Made by a program: the position numbers and the translations under genes
Shown here: one piece after another, positions 1-8,045 of the stretch
Position numbering within the stretch: the first letter of the stretch is position 1
Layout: each line of letters starts with the position of its first letter
The notes under the pieces: model-generated
What the model saw: the letters and a program-made list of their open reading frames with translations, nothing else
The model's database searches: none
What the model was told of the DNA's origin: nothing
Origin: Lactiplantibacillus dongliensis
Lineage (GTDB): Bacteria > Bacillota > Bacilli > Lactobacillales > Lactobacillaceae
Length of the DNA: 64,000 nt
Assembly (NCBI RefSeq): GCF_005405105.1
Contig: NZ_BJDK01000011.1
Location: 1-64,000 of the forward strand
Direction: 5' to 3'

Positions 1-152
1 AGCCCCCGGTAAAATACCGAGAACTCGCCGTTCAAAAAGCAGCTTAACAATTTGTCCAATTTTAAGGGTTCACTTCATGACGGTACAGCCGCATCAGGTC
101 TTTTTTGGTAAAACGATGGATCGCAGGCTAATCGTGCAACGTCATCATCGCA

Positions 153-464
153 TTACTGGTCATTGACGATATCGTTAGCACGTTCGATTAGCGCGACAAA
201 TTGTAATACACTGTCCGTTTGCGCATCGGTTAAGCCTCCCATTTTAAATGAGAGGTCATCAGAAAGTCCCAGTAAATAATCCGCAGAGGTGTCTAAAATT
301 GTGCAGATTTCCACTAGGGTTGCTAAAGCTGGGTAGGATAAGCCTTGCTCGTAAGCCGAGACGGTTCCTTTGCTGACCTCTAAGCGCTTCGAGAGGTCTA
401 ACTGTGTAAGGCGCTTGGCCTTGCGCATGGCTTTAAGTCGTTCACCAAAAAAATCTAAATTCAT
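153..464 (-). CDS. XRE-family transcriptional regulator
   Basis: Small Cro/C1-type repressor of 103 aa. Residues about 8-62 form the helix-turn-helix domain, with the recognition segment SKRLEVSKGTVSAYEQG and the family tail in which SADYLLG closes the fold. The remaining 40 residues (DLSFKMGGLTDAQ...) are probably a dimerisation tail. It is transcribed away from the secreted-protein cluster, and dyads of TGTAC occupy the intergenic space. I infer autoregulation and possibly control of the rightward genes; the target is not shown by the sequence. Confidence 0.85.
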   Translation of the reverse strand: MNLDFFGERLKAMRKAKRLTQLDLSKRLEVSKGTVSAYEQGLSYPALATLVEICTILDTSADYLLGLSDDLSFKMGGLTDAQTDSVLQFVALIERANDIVNDQ

Positions 465-477
465 GTGATTTCACCCT

Positions 478-526
478 CCGTACAGGGTAACAAAACAATG
501 TACGGAAAATTATTGTACTAAGTACA
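478..526. promoter_or_regulatory. TGTAC dyads, candidate operator of the XRE regulator
   Basis: CCGTACA at 478-484 pairs with TGTACGG at 499-505. A second dyad, TGTAC-TAA-GTACA, lies at 514-526. Both sit just upstream of the leftward XRE gene, where an autoregulatory operator is expected. Binding is inferred. Confidence 0.45.
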
Positions 527-629
527 TGTAATATTGATGCTTTTATAGTAATTTGATAATATTAGGGGTATGGGGTATTGATTTAGTTAGTATTTTCAAG
601 AATAAGGATAAGTTGAAAGAAGGGAAAAC

Positions 630-1004
630 ATGCAAGTAGAACACTTTAAACTCAAACCAGCTTGGATAATCGGCATCGTTGGTCTTATTGTGGTGATCGG
701 CGTCGGCGTCATGTTATTACGACCGAAAAAGTTGACCGGGAGTTACTCCACGGACGTTACCGTGCTGTTTGCAACGTCCAAAGACACGATGAAATTCACA
801 CGGGATAATCAAGTCGTCGAGTATTCAGACGGCGAGAAGACGAATACGGGGACTTATAAAATTGATGGCGACCAGCTGGTACTTAAGCTTGGTAAGACTG
901 ATATTTCAGCTAAGTTGGCTAAGGATAATCAGTCCTTTAAGATCACGTCTGCTAGCGGGATGACCGCTTTCGCTAAAAGGCTGACCTATAAGTTGGACGA
1001 CTAG
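630..1004 (+). CDS. small membrane-anchored extracellular protein
   Basis: 124 aa. Residues about 10-31 form one hydrophobic helix (PAWIIGIVGLIVVIGVGVMLL) that acts as an uncleaved anchor; there is no lipobox cysteine. The outer part reads as short beta-strands (LTGSYST...GTYKIDGDQLVLKLG), similar in style to lipocalin-like or DUF-type small secreted proteins of lactobacilli. The start follows the purine-rich AGAAGGGAAAAC. No function recognised. It is the first of a same-strand series of small exported proteins. Confidence 0.7.
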   Translation: MQVEHFKLKPAWIIGIVGLIVVIGVGVMLLRPKKLTGSYSTDVTVLFATSKDTMKFTRDNQVVEYSDGEKTNTGTYKIDGDQLVLKLGKTDISAKLAKDNQSFKITSASGMTAFAKRLTYKLDD

Positions 1005-1048
1005 TTTTAATGACCGTGGCTGTACCACTAGGAGGAGTATCAAGCGTG

Positions 1049-1090
1049 ATGACTACGTTGGTGGCTGGCGCGGGATTAGTTGGGGGTTAA
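1049..1090 (+). other. 13-codon open frame with strong RBS, probably a gene remnant
   Basis: AGGAGGAG at about 1030-1037 precedes GTG/ATG codons and a 13-residue frame MTTLVAGAGLVGG, followed by a stop. The rest of the 1,005-1,255 gap has only short broken frames, including a membrane-like NFGILGLTG string at about 1161-1190. I read this as a decayed small membrane-protein gene, though a functional micropeptide cannot be excluded. Confidence 0.25.
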
Positions 1091-1255
1091 TCAGTTTAAT
1101 GCGAACGCGGCGACAACGTATTTGTCATCAGGTTACATACAAGTCAGCAAACAACGAAACAGCAATTTTGGTATTTTAGGTTTGACAGGGATACATCGTC
1201 AGTACAGACATTTCAGTTGATGAAAAATTTTAGTAAAAAGGATGGCGTTATAGTC

Positions 1256-1840
1256 ATGAGTAAGGAAGATATTTTAAAGTTTTTGGGAACCAAGCGGGCG
1301 TTAACCGCGGATGTTCAAGATGCTCGGCACGCCCGGTATGTCGCAGAGACCAATTATGAGCAGATACGTAAACAAGCTAAACACCGTTTGATTTGGGCGA
1401 TTGTTGGAATTTTTATTTTACCAATTGTGGTCGTTGCAATCAGTCCAATACTCAGTGCAGTGGTCTTCTGGGGTGGCATTGCCGGGACTATTTATTTAGC
1501 GTATGTGCAACATGGACAGAAGCGTCAAGCGAGTGACCTGATTGAGCAAGCTAATCAACAAATTAATGCGGCCATGGCAGTACCAGCCTATGTTCAAGGA
1601 ATGCAAGACTTTCCACAAAAGTTTTATAGTTATTGGACGATTGATCGTTTGATGCACTTGATTAGTGAGAATCGGGCAACCACGTTACAAGAAGCCTTTA
1701 ACGTTGCTGAAACGCAAGACTTTCAAAATGACCAATTGTCGATGCAACAAGAAAATCTGGCAGTGGCCAAATCGACTAATTCGGCGGCTAATATTTCAGC
1801 GGTGGCGAATGTCTTTACAGCGTTTAACACCCGCAAATAA
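1256..1840 (+). CDS. membrane protein with flanking coiled-coil segments
   Basis: 194 aa from the preferred ATG at 1256, which follows AAAAAGGATGG; an in-frame ATG at 1217 has no RBS. A charged, helical N-terminal 45 residues is followed by two membrane helices (about 48-65 and 66-82; LIWAIVGIFILPIVVVAIS and VVFWGGIAGTIYLAYV). A long cytoplasmic-type helical domain rich in Q and A follows (DLIEQANQQINAAM...). I recognise no family. It sits upstream of the secreted-protein genes and could be co-transcribed with them (28 bp gap). Confidence 0.7.
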   Translation: MSKEDILKFLGTKRALTADVQDARHARYVAETNYEQIRKQAKHRLIWAIVGIFILPIVVVAISPILSAVVFWGGIAGTIYLAYVQHGQKRQASDLIEQANQQINAAMAVPAYVQGMQDFPQKFYSYWTIDRLMHLISENRATTLQEAFNVAETQDFQNDQLSMQQENLAVAKSTNSAANISAVANVFTAFNTRK

Positions 1841-1868
1841 GTAAACAGGCAAAAGGAGTTTAGCTTTA

Positions 1869-2294
1869 ATGAAACGACTGACTAAATTAAGTTTAATGGT
1901 ATTAGGAATGACGGCCCTAATTGGTGGTAACTTGAACATGACTGCGCAGCCCAGTCAAGCGGCCAAACATAAGACGACTAAAAAGGTTAAGTGGCACAAA
2001 GGAACCCCGAAAGCGCTTCGGGGGAAGTATCAAACGAAGCATTTTGGTGCTGATTTAATGTCGCAGTACAAGATTGGCCCGAAGTCTGTCTGGTACTGGA
2101 GTTCAGGCATGCCGGTTGTAACGGGCTCACACGTTTATTATCGGTCTCTCGGTCACCATCGGTATATCCTTCGGTATAATGCTCACTGGGTTGGCGGCAA
2201 AGGTGGCGAGAAAAATCAGAAGTCGAGTTTTCATAAGATCGGTAAGAATTTTAAGGCTTCTGGCGATAAAATGATGTTTCATCCCTATAAATAA
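1869..2294 (+). CDS. small secreted basic protein
   Basis: 141 aa. N-terminal signal peptide: KR, hydrophobic core LSLMVLGMTALIGG, predicted cleavage near QPSQAA-KH. The mature part is short and strongly basic (HKTTKKVKWHKGTPKALRGKY), with aromatic beta-type segments. The motif 'P-K-A/S-L-R-G-x-Y/W' recurs in the protein at 3966 (APKSLRGTWY), so the two are related members of a family of lactobacillus extracellular proteins. Function unknown. RBS AAAGGAG at about 1853. Confidence 0.75.
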   Translation: MKRLTKLSLMVLGMTALIGGNLNMTAQPSQAAKHKTTKKVKWHKGTPKALRGKYQTKHFGADLMSQYKIGPKSVWYWSSGMPVVTGSHVYYRSLGHHRYILRYNAHWVGGKGGEKNQKSSFHKIGKNFKASGDKMMFHPYK

Positions 2295-2325
2295 ATCTGG
2301 ACTATAAAAATTGGAAGTGTTAATA

Positions 2326-3114
2326 ATGAAAGTTAAGCATGCACTGATTTCAACATTAGCTGTTTTGAGTGCCATGACGATGAGTCTGATCGTGACGACA
2401 ACGACTGGTACAGCTGAGACTAAAGTTGCCAGTGTAATCAGGATGACTAGAATCAAACGAACTAAATACTATCCGAATGGCGGTCGTATTTATAAGCGCA
2501 CGCAGTTAACCAAGAAAGCCCCGGCGTTCAAGTATGTGAAAACACGGCTATATGCGACTAAGTTAGCGAAACTAAAAAAGCCGAATGGTAAAAAGGCGAC
2601 TTATTACTACGTTAAGAATAAGAAAGGCACGCTTAAAGGCTGGATCTGGCAAGGTTATCTGAATAAGAGTAAAGATTACGCGCAACGTCGTTCAGATTTT
2701 AGGCGGATCAAGGCGGCGGTTCAGTATCTTCCTGAGCCTAAGCAGACTAAAGGGATGCAGACTTACAATGAGCGTGTCAATGCAGATTTTGCCGTTAAAA
2801 GGTTCAGAATGAAGACGGCTTATAATCGCCAACCGCAAAATGTGCTTGGCATAGCTCCAATTGGAATTCCAGATATTGTCATTAATATGTATGCGTTTAC
2901 ACCGACTGGCTCCAAAGCGATTTTAGGGGCTTACGATACTTTTAAAGGACGTTTCAACAGTAAGACTAATGCAAAACTAGCGAAATTAAGAGGCCGGCTT
3001 TTAAAAGCAGTTTCTAAGTATAACGCCGCTGAAAATAGTCGTGACGATAATATTTATGTTACCAGTCAAGCCTTGGTTGATGCATTATATAAAGCAATTC
3101 AAACTTTAGCTTAG
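2326..3114 (+). CDS. secreted protein with SH3b/GW-like module
   Basis: 262 aa from ATG 2326, preferred over 2311 because GGAAGTG is correctly spaced only for 2326. Signal peptide residues 1-29 (ALISTLAVLSAMTMSLIV, cleavage near TAE). Residues about 45-110 resemble an SH3b/GW-like wall-binding module ending KGTLKGWIWQGYL. The C-terminal half is helical and of unknown type. The same module style is seen in the next gene and at 4488. Probably bound to the wall or S-layer-like material; the ligand is not deducible. Confidence 0.75.
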   Translation: MKVKHALISTLAVLSAMTMSLIVTTTTGTAETKVASVIRMTRIKRTKYYPNGGRIYKRTQLTKKAPAFKYVKTRLYATKLAKLKKPNGKKATYYYVKNKKGTLKGWIWQGYLNKSKDYAQRRSDFRRIKAAVQYLPEPKQTKGMQTYNERVNADFAVKRFRMKTAYNRQPQNVLGIAPIGIPDIVINMYAFTPTGSKAILGAYDTFKGRFNSKTNAKLAKLRGRLLKAVSKYNAAENSRDDNIYVTSQALVDALYKAIQTLA

Positions 3115-3153
3115 GGCTGAAGCGAATTAGTTAAAAAATTGGAGGAGTTACAA

Positions 3154-3939
3154 ATGAACACAAAGAAAATTATGATATCAGCGTTAACGGTTCTAAGCGT
3201 AACGACGATGGGGGTGGCAGTTACTACAAATAAGACAACCACGGCGTTTGCCAAGGCGAAAGCCGCTAAGGTCGTTAAAACTACGACGTATAAGGCTAAG
3301 CATAAAGTGCATGTTCAGGGCGGTTGGATGTATGCCAACGCAAAGTTAACGCATAAAAAGTATCACCTGACTAAGCATTTATATACCAAGTTTTATGCTA
3401 GCAAGAAAGTTACGGTTCGCAAAACTAATGGTAAAAAAGTGACACTCAAGTACTTAACTTCTAAGAATAGTAAAGTAAAAGGCTACGTCTATGCCAATAA
3501 TGTCAGAAATCAATGGGGTTATGGCAAATATAGCGTCGCGGCTTATCGGAAGAGAGCAGTTCGTGATATTAATCATGACCGGGCTACTCGGGGACTCAAG
3601 CCGTTAACGGAAACGAAAAAGTTAGATCAAATTGCGCAACGAAACAGTAATCGGATGCTCAAAGATGGGCGTAGTTTCAAGGTAAATGTAGAAGGTACGC
3701 CCCATGCTGGTTGGATTGTTGATGACTATTTGGCACCAAAATCTAACCCAATTGTTCATTATGAAAACGGGACACAGTGGGGTCAAGGCTCGGTTAACTC
3801 TTGGATGCGGCGGAGTGACCTTAATCGCGACATCGGCGCTATCCCATATCTGATGAGTGCTAAGCATACCCGGATCGGTTTAGGTGGGACGCAGCATGGA
3901 CAAGCTATTTACATGTTTGTACTCTTGTCGAATGATTAA
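3154..3939 (+). CDS. secreted CAP (SCP/PR1)-domain protein with SH3b-like N-terminal module
   Basis: 261 aa from ATG 3154 behind GGAGGAG (3142-3148). Signal peptide, then a lysine-rich SH3b-like module (NGKKVTLKYL...KVKGYVYANNV). Residues about 130-261 form a CAP-like domain: 'AVRDINHDRATRGLKPL' matches the CAP opening helix (N-x-R...L-x), a His near PHAGW fits the pocket, and the strand IGLGGTQHGQAIYMFVLL closes it. CAP proteins of lactobacilli are extracellular with mostly unknown activity. Follows the previous gene in the same orientation. Confidence 0.75.
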   Translation: MNTKKIMISALTVLSVTTMGVAVTTNKTTTAFAKAKAAKVVKTTTYKAKHKVHVQGGWMYANAKLTHKKYHLTKHLYTKFYASKKVTVRKTNGKKVTLKYLTSKNSKVKGYVYANNVRNQWGYGKYSVAAYRKRAVRDINHDRATRGLKPLTETKKLDQIAQRNSNRMLKDGRSFKVNVEGTPHAGWIVDDYLAPKSNPIVHYENGTQWGQGSVNSWMRRSDLNRDIGAIPYLMSAKHTRIGLGGTQHGQAIYMFVLLSND

Positions 3940-3965
3940 TTGAAATGAATATAGAGGCCCTGATT

Positions 3966-4466
3966 ATGAACAGATTGATTAAAAATCGTTACTGGGTAAT
4001 GGTTTTTGGACTAACGGCAGTACTGGGTGTTGGTGTGATGATTAATTTAACACCGACAACGGCGCATGCTCAAACAGCAGCGAAGACCAAGTCGTTAAAA
4101 GTAGCGCCTAAAAGTTTACGTGGAACTTGGTACCATTATTATAAAGGTCACGGTTTGTATAAGGTGGTTATCAAAAAACATCGCGTTAGCCAGGGCCCTG
4201 TTAATGGCAAGCTAATAACGATACCAAGTCTAATGATTGATAAGTTTTATAAGAAAAATAAACGAACTATTTATGCGTTCAATAGCAAGACTGAGCCCAC
4301 CGATGCGACGGCGTTTGTAAAATATACGAAGAAGATTAAGGGGAAAAAGCGGCACGTCTTAGTCATGCCACAACAAGGTGCTGGTGAGAAGCCCACGGTA
4401 TTCACGCATTTTAAGGTCAAACGGGCTTATTTTGCCCCGTTATCAGTACAAACACATATGGCTTAG
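3966..4466 (+). CDS. small secreted basic protein, related to the 1869 gene
   Basis: 166 aa from ATG 3966; the upstream in-frame ATG at 3945 has no RBS. Signal peptide (RYWVMVFGLTAVLGVGVMI, cleavage near AHAQTAA). The mature domain starts KVAPKSLRGTWYHYYKG and contains several beta-rich lysine segments. The shared APKSLRGTW-type opening ties it to the 1869 product. Unknown function; part of the same-strand run of exported proteins from 1.9 to 5.1 kb. Confidence 0.7.
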   Translation: MNRLIKNRYWVMVFGLTAVLGVGVMINLTPTTAHAQTAAKTKSLKVAPKSLRGTWYHYYKGHGLYKVVIKKHRVSQGPVNGKLITIPSLMIDKFYKKNKRTIYAFNSKTEPTDATAFVKYTKKIKGKKRHVLVMPQQGAGEKPTVFTHFKVKRAYFAPLSVQTHMA

Positions 4467-4487
4467 TGGGCTAAAGAAGGTTTAATA

Positions 4488-5054
4488 ATGAAAAAGTTAA
4501 TAACAATGACACTGGTGGTATTGGGGGCGTTGGCGACTTTTAGTATTGTGGCGATCCCTGCTGCTGCGAGTAATGATCCAGCCCCAGCGATTGGCACACC
4601 AACGATAGAAAAAATCACGCCTGGCTATCGACGCATCGAGATTTGGAAGATTGACAGTCGTTATAAGTATAAAGTTGCCAATAAACATGCCAAAACGTAT
4701 CGGATCAGTGGGACGAAAAAGCAGACGAAGTTGAAGGTTAATCATTACCTAAAGAATTATAAAAAAGCGACGTGGACGCGCAAGAAGATTACCCAAATCA
4801 AGCATAAAGGCAAGTGGATGATGTACTACTATATCACTACAAAAAAACATCATGCGGGTGGTTGGGTCAAATTAACTGATGTTAGAGTAGTCAGTCCACG
4901 GCCATCTAAGGCACATGGGCACAATATGGCTGATTTTGATACTTGGTATCGAGGATTGTCTCAAGCAGGTCGTAACTGGTACCGGGGATTTGCACAAGCT
5001 GGTGGTGCGGCTGACCTGGATGTAAATGGTGAACAAGTACCCACACAATTTTAA
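4488..5054 (+). CDS. secreted SH3b-like protein, paralogue of the cargo protein at 9735
   Basis: 188 aa. Signal peptide residues 1-27 (LITMTLVVLGALATFSIVAIPAAA). The central module includes VNHYLKNYKKATW, then ITQIKHKGKWMMYYYITT and HHAGGWVKLTDV. Its C-terminal motif ADFDTWYRGLSQAGRNWY recurs almost unchanged in the mobile-element protein at 9735-10295. The module end GGWVKLTDV is SH3b-like and suggests cell-wall association. Last gene of the secreted cluster; a strong bidirectional terminator follows about 110 bp downstream. Confidence 0.75.
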   Translation: MKKLITMTLVVLGALATFSIVAIPAAASNDPAPAIGTPTIEKITPGYRRIEIWKIDSRYKYKVANKHAKTYRISGTKKQTKLKVNHYLKNYKKATWTRKKITQIKHKGKWMMYYYITTKKHHAGGWVKLTDVRVVSPRPSKAHGHNMADFDTWYRGLSQAGRNWYRGFAQAGGAADLDVNGEQVPTQF

Positions 5055-5161
5055 GCTTTTTACAATCTAAAATACTAAGAAATATGAATAATGGTGTCGG
5101 TTTGATGCCATTGGAAAAACGTGATCCGTTGCATAAGTAACGGTTCTTAACACTTGATTGA

Positions 5162-5203
5162 AATAACCCGGTAAAGCCAAATTGGTTTTACCGGGTTATT
5201 TGT
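5162..5203. terminator. bidirectional rho-independent terminator
   Basis: AATAACCCGGTAAA (5162-5175) pairs perfectly with TTTACCGGGTTATT (5187-5200), with T-rich flanks. It separates the convergent secreted-protein cluster (+) and the zeta-like gene (-). Confidence 0.85.
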
Positions 5204-5211
5204 GGTGAGCT

Positions 5212-5802
5212 TTAGTCGTTAACTAGTTTTAATAATGATTTGCTAGATGGTAACCAAGGGTAGTCTTCAAGATCATCTTGTAAAATAGTGTTGTCATCTC
5301 GGGCAAATATTAAGGTTAGGGTTTGATCATTAGCGAAAATCCGTATTCGATCGACCTGCCGGGCAATTCGAGGTAGGTTATTTAATGATTGCCGATACCG
5401 CTTGAAAATTAGGTTAGTCGGTACGCCATGGCCACCTTTAGCCACTCGTTGACTGACCCGTTTAACGGCAATAGTTGGATCTGCTAGTGCAACGTAAAGT
5501 AGGGTTACGCTAAAGCCGAGATCATGGGCCATGTTGATATAGTTTTGTTGAGTGTGACCGTTGCCAGCTAAAGTTGTTTCTACGTGCAATGATTTTTTGG
5601 TATTGAGTGCAGCCCTAATTTTTTTAACTTCAATGCGCATCGCTGCTAAATTATCTTTAGGTACTCGCCAATCACCGTTTAGTTGTCTCAAAATTTCGTC
5701 AGCATTAAGTCGTAAGGTTTGACCAAATAAGGTTGGGTAGACTTCATAAAGCGTGCTTTTTCCGGCGCCGTTTACACCAGCAACGATAAGATAGTCTAAC
5801 AT
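5212..5802 (-). CDS. zeta-toxin-like P-loop kinase
   Basis: 196 aa. Walker A is GVNGAGKST at residues about 9-17, followed by NADEI, an ETTLAG strand and the lid segment RVAKGGHGVP...KRYRQSL. These are hallmarks of the zeta-toxin/YdhJ-type nucleotide kinases, which phosphorylate UDP-N-acetyl sugars or other small molecules. The start codon overlaps the stop of the 59-aa upstream gene (ATGA), indicating translational coupling. No epsilon-type antitoxin is present, so it may be a diverged toxin or a housekeeping kinase of this superfamily. Substrate unknown. Confidence 0.75.
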   Translation of the reverse strand: MLDYLIVAGVNGAGKSTLYEVYPTLFGQTLRLNADEILRQLNGDWRVPKDNLAAMRIEVKKIRAALNTKKSLHVETTLAGNGHTQQNYINMAHDLGFSVTLLYVALADPTIAVKRVSQRVAKGGHGVPTNLIFKRYRQSLNNLPRIARQVDRIRIFANDQTLTLIFARDDNTILQDDLEDYPWLPSSKSLLKLVND

Positions 5803-5981
5803 CAGCGGATAAATGTTCTACGGTTGATGATTTTGAGTTGGCGTTTTTTTAAAGCGGCGTCTAATTGTCGCTTATAGTTGGCTTTTTTATGTGGATTGGT
5901 TTCATATAAAGTGCCATGCATGAGATTATCAATTGTAGTTGGCTGTGGTCGACTAATCGTCCTATTGGTTGAATTGCTCAT
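5802..5981 (-). CDS. small partner protein of the zeta-like kinase (candidate antitoxin)
   Basis: 59 aa from the ATG at 5981, chosen because AGGTGAT is correctly spaced for it. Polar N-terminus (SNSTNRTISRPQPTTID) and a basic C-terminal helix (KANYKRQLDAALKKRQLK). Its TGA overlaps the ATG of the kinase by one base, the arrangement of toxin-antitoxin operons with the antitoxin first. It resembles the short uncharacterised partners often placed next to zeta-like genes in Firmicutes. The antitoxin role is inference from position. Confidence 0.6.
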   Translation of the reverse strand: MSNSTNRTISRPQPTTIDNLMHGTLYETNPHKKANYKRQLDAALKKRQLKIINRRTFIR

Positions 5982-6239
5982 TACAATCACCTAACTTTCT
6001 TGAAATAAGTATACAAGAATAGAGGTTAAAATGTAAGCAAACGGACTGATTGTTAGGTCTTAGCAGTCTATTCTTAGATTTAGTATTTAGAATTAACTGA
6101 GGGTCATAATTGATAAGCGAACTAGCTGTAATCTGATCGGTGTCAAAGTAATTCCAATGATTGGCAATGGATAAGTGAGTCGCTTATGTTAAAGGAAACA
6201 TGTGGTGCTAAAATAACTAGCCAGTTAAGAATGTTAAAA

Positions 6240-6840
6240 ATGAAAACGATCCTTGTAGGTGATTTACATTTAAAAGTGCGCTTGATTTTGCCGCTTGTCA
6301 CTCAAGCCACGTCACAAGTTGGTCAAAACAAGTTATTTTGTTGGGTGACTATTTAGATGATTATAACTGTAACCAGGATGCCCAATTATACTGGGATGAA
6401 CTAAATTTTCTAATTGACTGGAAGCGTCTGATGACGGCTACTGGGGTCAATGTGATTACGTTATTAGGCAATCATGAGGCGCCTTATCTAACTGGGAAAT
6501 TACACAATTACTCGTTACACGCAGGCATCGAAAACAATGCTCGATCAATTGATGTTGCGGATACGGTTGCTGAAAAATTAATGACGTTAAAGGATTCCAT
6601 GAGCTTAATTATCACAAACGTAAATTTATCCTGTTTCATTATCCAAATTTAGAGTGGAATGGTTATTATCACCAGGCCATCCAATTATACGGGTATGTGC
6701 ACGATACGCGGACTAATTATTTTAATGGTCTTTGGGGGCCGAATGCCGTTAACGTTGGTGCTGATATGATTAATTATCGGCCGCTTAGTATCGATGAGGT
6801 AGTTGACCTCGTGAATCAGCGTGAAATGACCTGGTTATGA
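6240..6840 (+). pseudogene. metallophosphoesterase pseudogene (two frameshifts)
   Basis: Three consecutive frames together spell one metallophosphoesterase of about 200 aa. Frame from 6240: MKTILVGDLHLK, the D-x-H metal motif. Frame from about 6320: QVILLGDYLDDYN and ITLLGNHEAPYL, the GDxxD and GNHE motifs. Frame after about 6595: LFHYPNLEWNGYYHQA and the tail NVGADMINYRPLSIDEVVD, stop 6838-6840. Frame changes near 6308-6320 and 6590-6610 break the reading frame, so no active enzyme is made unless sequencing errors are involved. Confidence 0.8.
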
Positions 6841-6851
6841 TCATGCTCAGT

Positions 6852-6879
6852 AGTCTGGAACTTGTTTCCAGGTTTTTTT
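6852..6879 (+). terminator. rho-independent terminator
   Basis: TCTGGAA-cttg-TTCCAGG hairpin followed by seven T, immediately after the metallophosphoesterase pseudogene. Confidence 0.7.
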
Positions 6880-6896
6880 CATACAGCGGTCTTAAA

Positions 6897-6961
6897 GTGT
6901 AAAGAATACTTTACACATAGTGTCAAATGTGTTTTACTTTAAGTGTCAAGAACTTTTGACA
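6897..6961. promoter_or_regulatory. operator-like dyads upstream of XRE/membrane-protein operon
   Basis: Perfect dyad GTGTAAAG-AATA-CTTTACAC at 6897-6916, AGTGTCAA direct repeats at 6919 and 6942, and the dyad TGTCAA-N6-TTGACA at 6944-6961. They lie just before the XRE gene and fit binding sites for it. Inference from position and symmetry. Confidence 0.5.
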
Positions 6962-6978
6962 TTGAGAAGGTGGAAACG

Positions 6979-7188
6979 ATGCAAAATAGCATTGCCGTTC
7001 GGCGGAAGAAGTTAAAATTATCGCAAGCAGAAATTGCTGAGTTAACTAAGGTGACTCGGCAAACGATTAATGCCATTGAAAACGATAAGTATGATCCATC
7101 GCTGGCCTTAGCCTTTAAGTTAGCCACAGTCTTAAATACCAAGGTAGACACGCTATTCGACTACCAGCCAAAGGAGGAGTCAAAATGA
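6979..7188 (+). CDS. XRE-family (YdaS/SinR-like small) regulator
   Basis: 69 aa from the ATG at 6979 behind GAAGGTGGAAAC. The alternative start at 6943 lies within the operator repeats. Compact helix-turn-helix protein with little else: RRKKLKLSQAEIAELTKV, TRQTINAIENDKYDPSL and the closing LNTKVDTLFDY. This small XRE type is usually paired with a membrane protein gene, as here: the stop overlaps the ATG of the next gene (ATGA). Likely autoregulated through the upstream dyads. Confidence 0.85.
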   Translation: MQNSIAVRRKKLKLSQAEIAELTKVTRQTINAIENDKYDPSLALAFKLATVLNTKVDTLFDYQPKEESK

Positions 7189-7619
7189 CACGGGCACAAA
7201 GAATTGTTCGTTTAACCTTTTGGGACAATAACCTGACTGTTGTTCTCTTAGGAGGATTATTTTTTGGGGTGGCGATGCCGTCCTGGTTGAGCTTGATCAT
7301 TGTTGCATTAATTAGTGCGAATCTCGGGGGGCTGTGTTGGTATCTGTCGAAGTACTTAGGCGTCAAGACATTCAAGGGGCTTTATTTTGTTGATGATGAA
7401 CGAGATAAGGTGGTTGCGTTGCGCGTGCATAATGTGTGTATGAACACGTTGCTCAGTAGCATCTATGCACTGATGGCCATTGTCTTTGTGCTCATGGGAT
7501 CAGGCTGGCACCTCACAGTAGTGTTATTTGGAAACATTATTTTAGGGTTACTGTTAGTTGTTATAGTTGTTAGTAATTGTCAGTATTACTACCTTTGGCA
7601 TAAGTATGATAAAGCTTAA
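7185..7619 (+). CDS. membrane protein coupled to XRE regulator
   Basis: 144 aa with four hydrophobic segments (about 18-33, 36-56, 86-106 and 112-134). A conserved soluble loop FKGLYFVDDERDKVVALR sits between helices 2 and 3. It overlaps the XRE gene by 4 bp, so the pair is translationally coupled. Such XRE plus 4-TM pairs (DUF3796/DUF2178-like) are common in Firmicutes and have no established function. The family name is not certain from sequence alone. Confidence 0.75.
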   Translation: MTRAQRIVRLTFWDNNLTVVLLGGLFFGVAMPSWLSLIIVALISANLGGLCWYLSKYLGVKTFKGLYFVDDERDKVVALRVHNVCMNTLLSSIYALMAIVFVLMGSGWHLTVVLFGNIILGLLLVVIVVSNCQYYYLWHKYDKA

Positions 7620-7646
7620 CTGAGTTTAATAAATGAAGCGTCGTCA

Positions 7647-7677
7647 AAAGTCTGGAAAATACTTTCAGGCTTTTTTA
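7647..7677 (+). terminator. rho-independent terminator
   Basis: AAGTCTGGAAA pairs with TTTCAGGCTT (one wobble), followed by a T-run. It closes the XRE/membrane-protein operon. Confidence 0.65.
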
Positions 7678-7791
7678 ATGCGCAGAAATCGGTTCGACTA
7701 GCGTTTTTTCAGAAAAGTCGGTATGATGGAGCTTAGGATTAGTCACGGGGGTCGTAGCCAAGTGCTATGGCTGTGAAAGGAAGATTTAATT

Positions 7792-7842
7792 ATGGCAAAC
7801 ATTCAATGGTTGAATGGTACTCCGGCTCTGAGAAAAAACTAG
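7792..7842 (+). pseudogene. vestige resembling the 5' end of rbgA
   Basis: Sixteen codons, MANIQWLNGTPALRKN, follow a good RBS (GAAAGGAAG) and a TATGAT -10-like box at 7722. The string resembles the conserved RbgA start (M-x-x-IQW-x-x-G-x-x-x-KAL), and the intact rbgA at 19882 starts [14 protein letters not shown] short deletion would explain the difference. It lies about 140 bp left of the attL core, so it may mark an older rearrangement at the rbgA locus. Chance similarity is possible because the match is short. Confidence 0.4.
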
Positions 7843-7872
7843 GATCGATGATAAAATAGGAATTAATTGACC

Positions 7873-7900
7873 AAAAAAGCCCGTTTTAACGGGCTTTTTT
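7873..7900 (+). terminator. rho-independent terminator
   Basis: AAAAAAGCCCG-TTTTAA-CGGGCTTTTTT, a strong symmetric hairpin with T-tail, between the rbgA-like vestige and attL. Confidence 0.85.
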
Positions 7901-7983
7901 AATACAATAAATTAAATGAATAGTGCGTACTAGTTTCTACAAAAACGTACTTGTTTGAGCAATGCTAAGCAATAATTAGCAAA

Positions 7984-7999
7984 TTTGGGCACCTTTTTG
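7984..7999. repeat. attL core, 16 bp direct repeat
   Basis: TTTGGGCACCTTTTTG, identical to 19811-19826. It is followed by a second TTGGGCAC at 7997-8004, a possible integrase arm site. Intergenic, not within a tRNA. Confidence 0.75.
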
Positions 8000-8045
8000 G
8001 GCACACGGATTTACTGAATGGACATATGAAGACAAGACAATCTTT

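Noticed and set aside
2127-2456. Minus-strand ORF opposite the secreted-protein genes
   Set aside because: It overlaps two well-supported genes with RBS and signal peptides, and itself has no RBS; a shadow frame.
6308-6610. Programmed frameshifts in the metallophosphoesterase
   Set aside because: Two separate frame changes in opposite contexts without slippery sites; decay is more likely.
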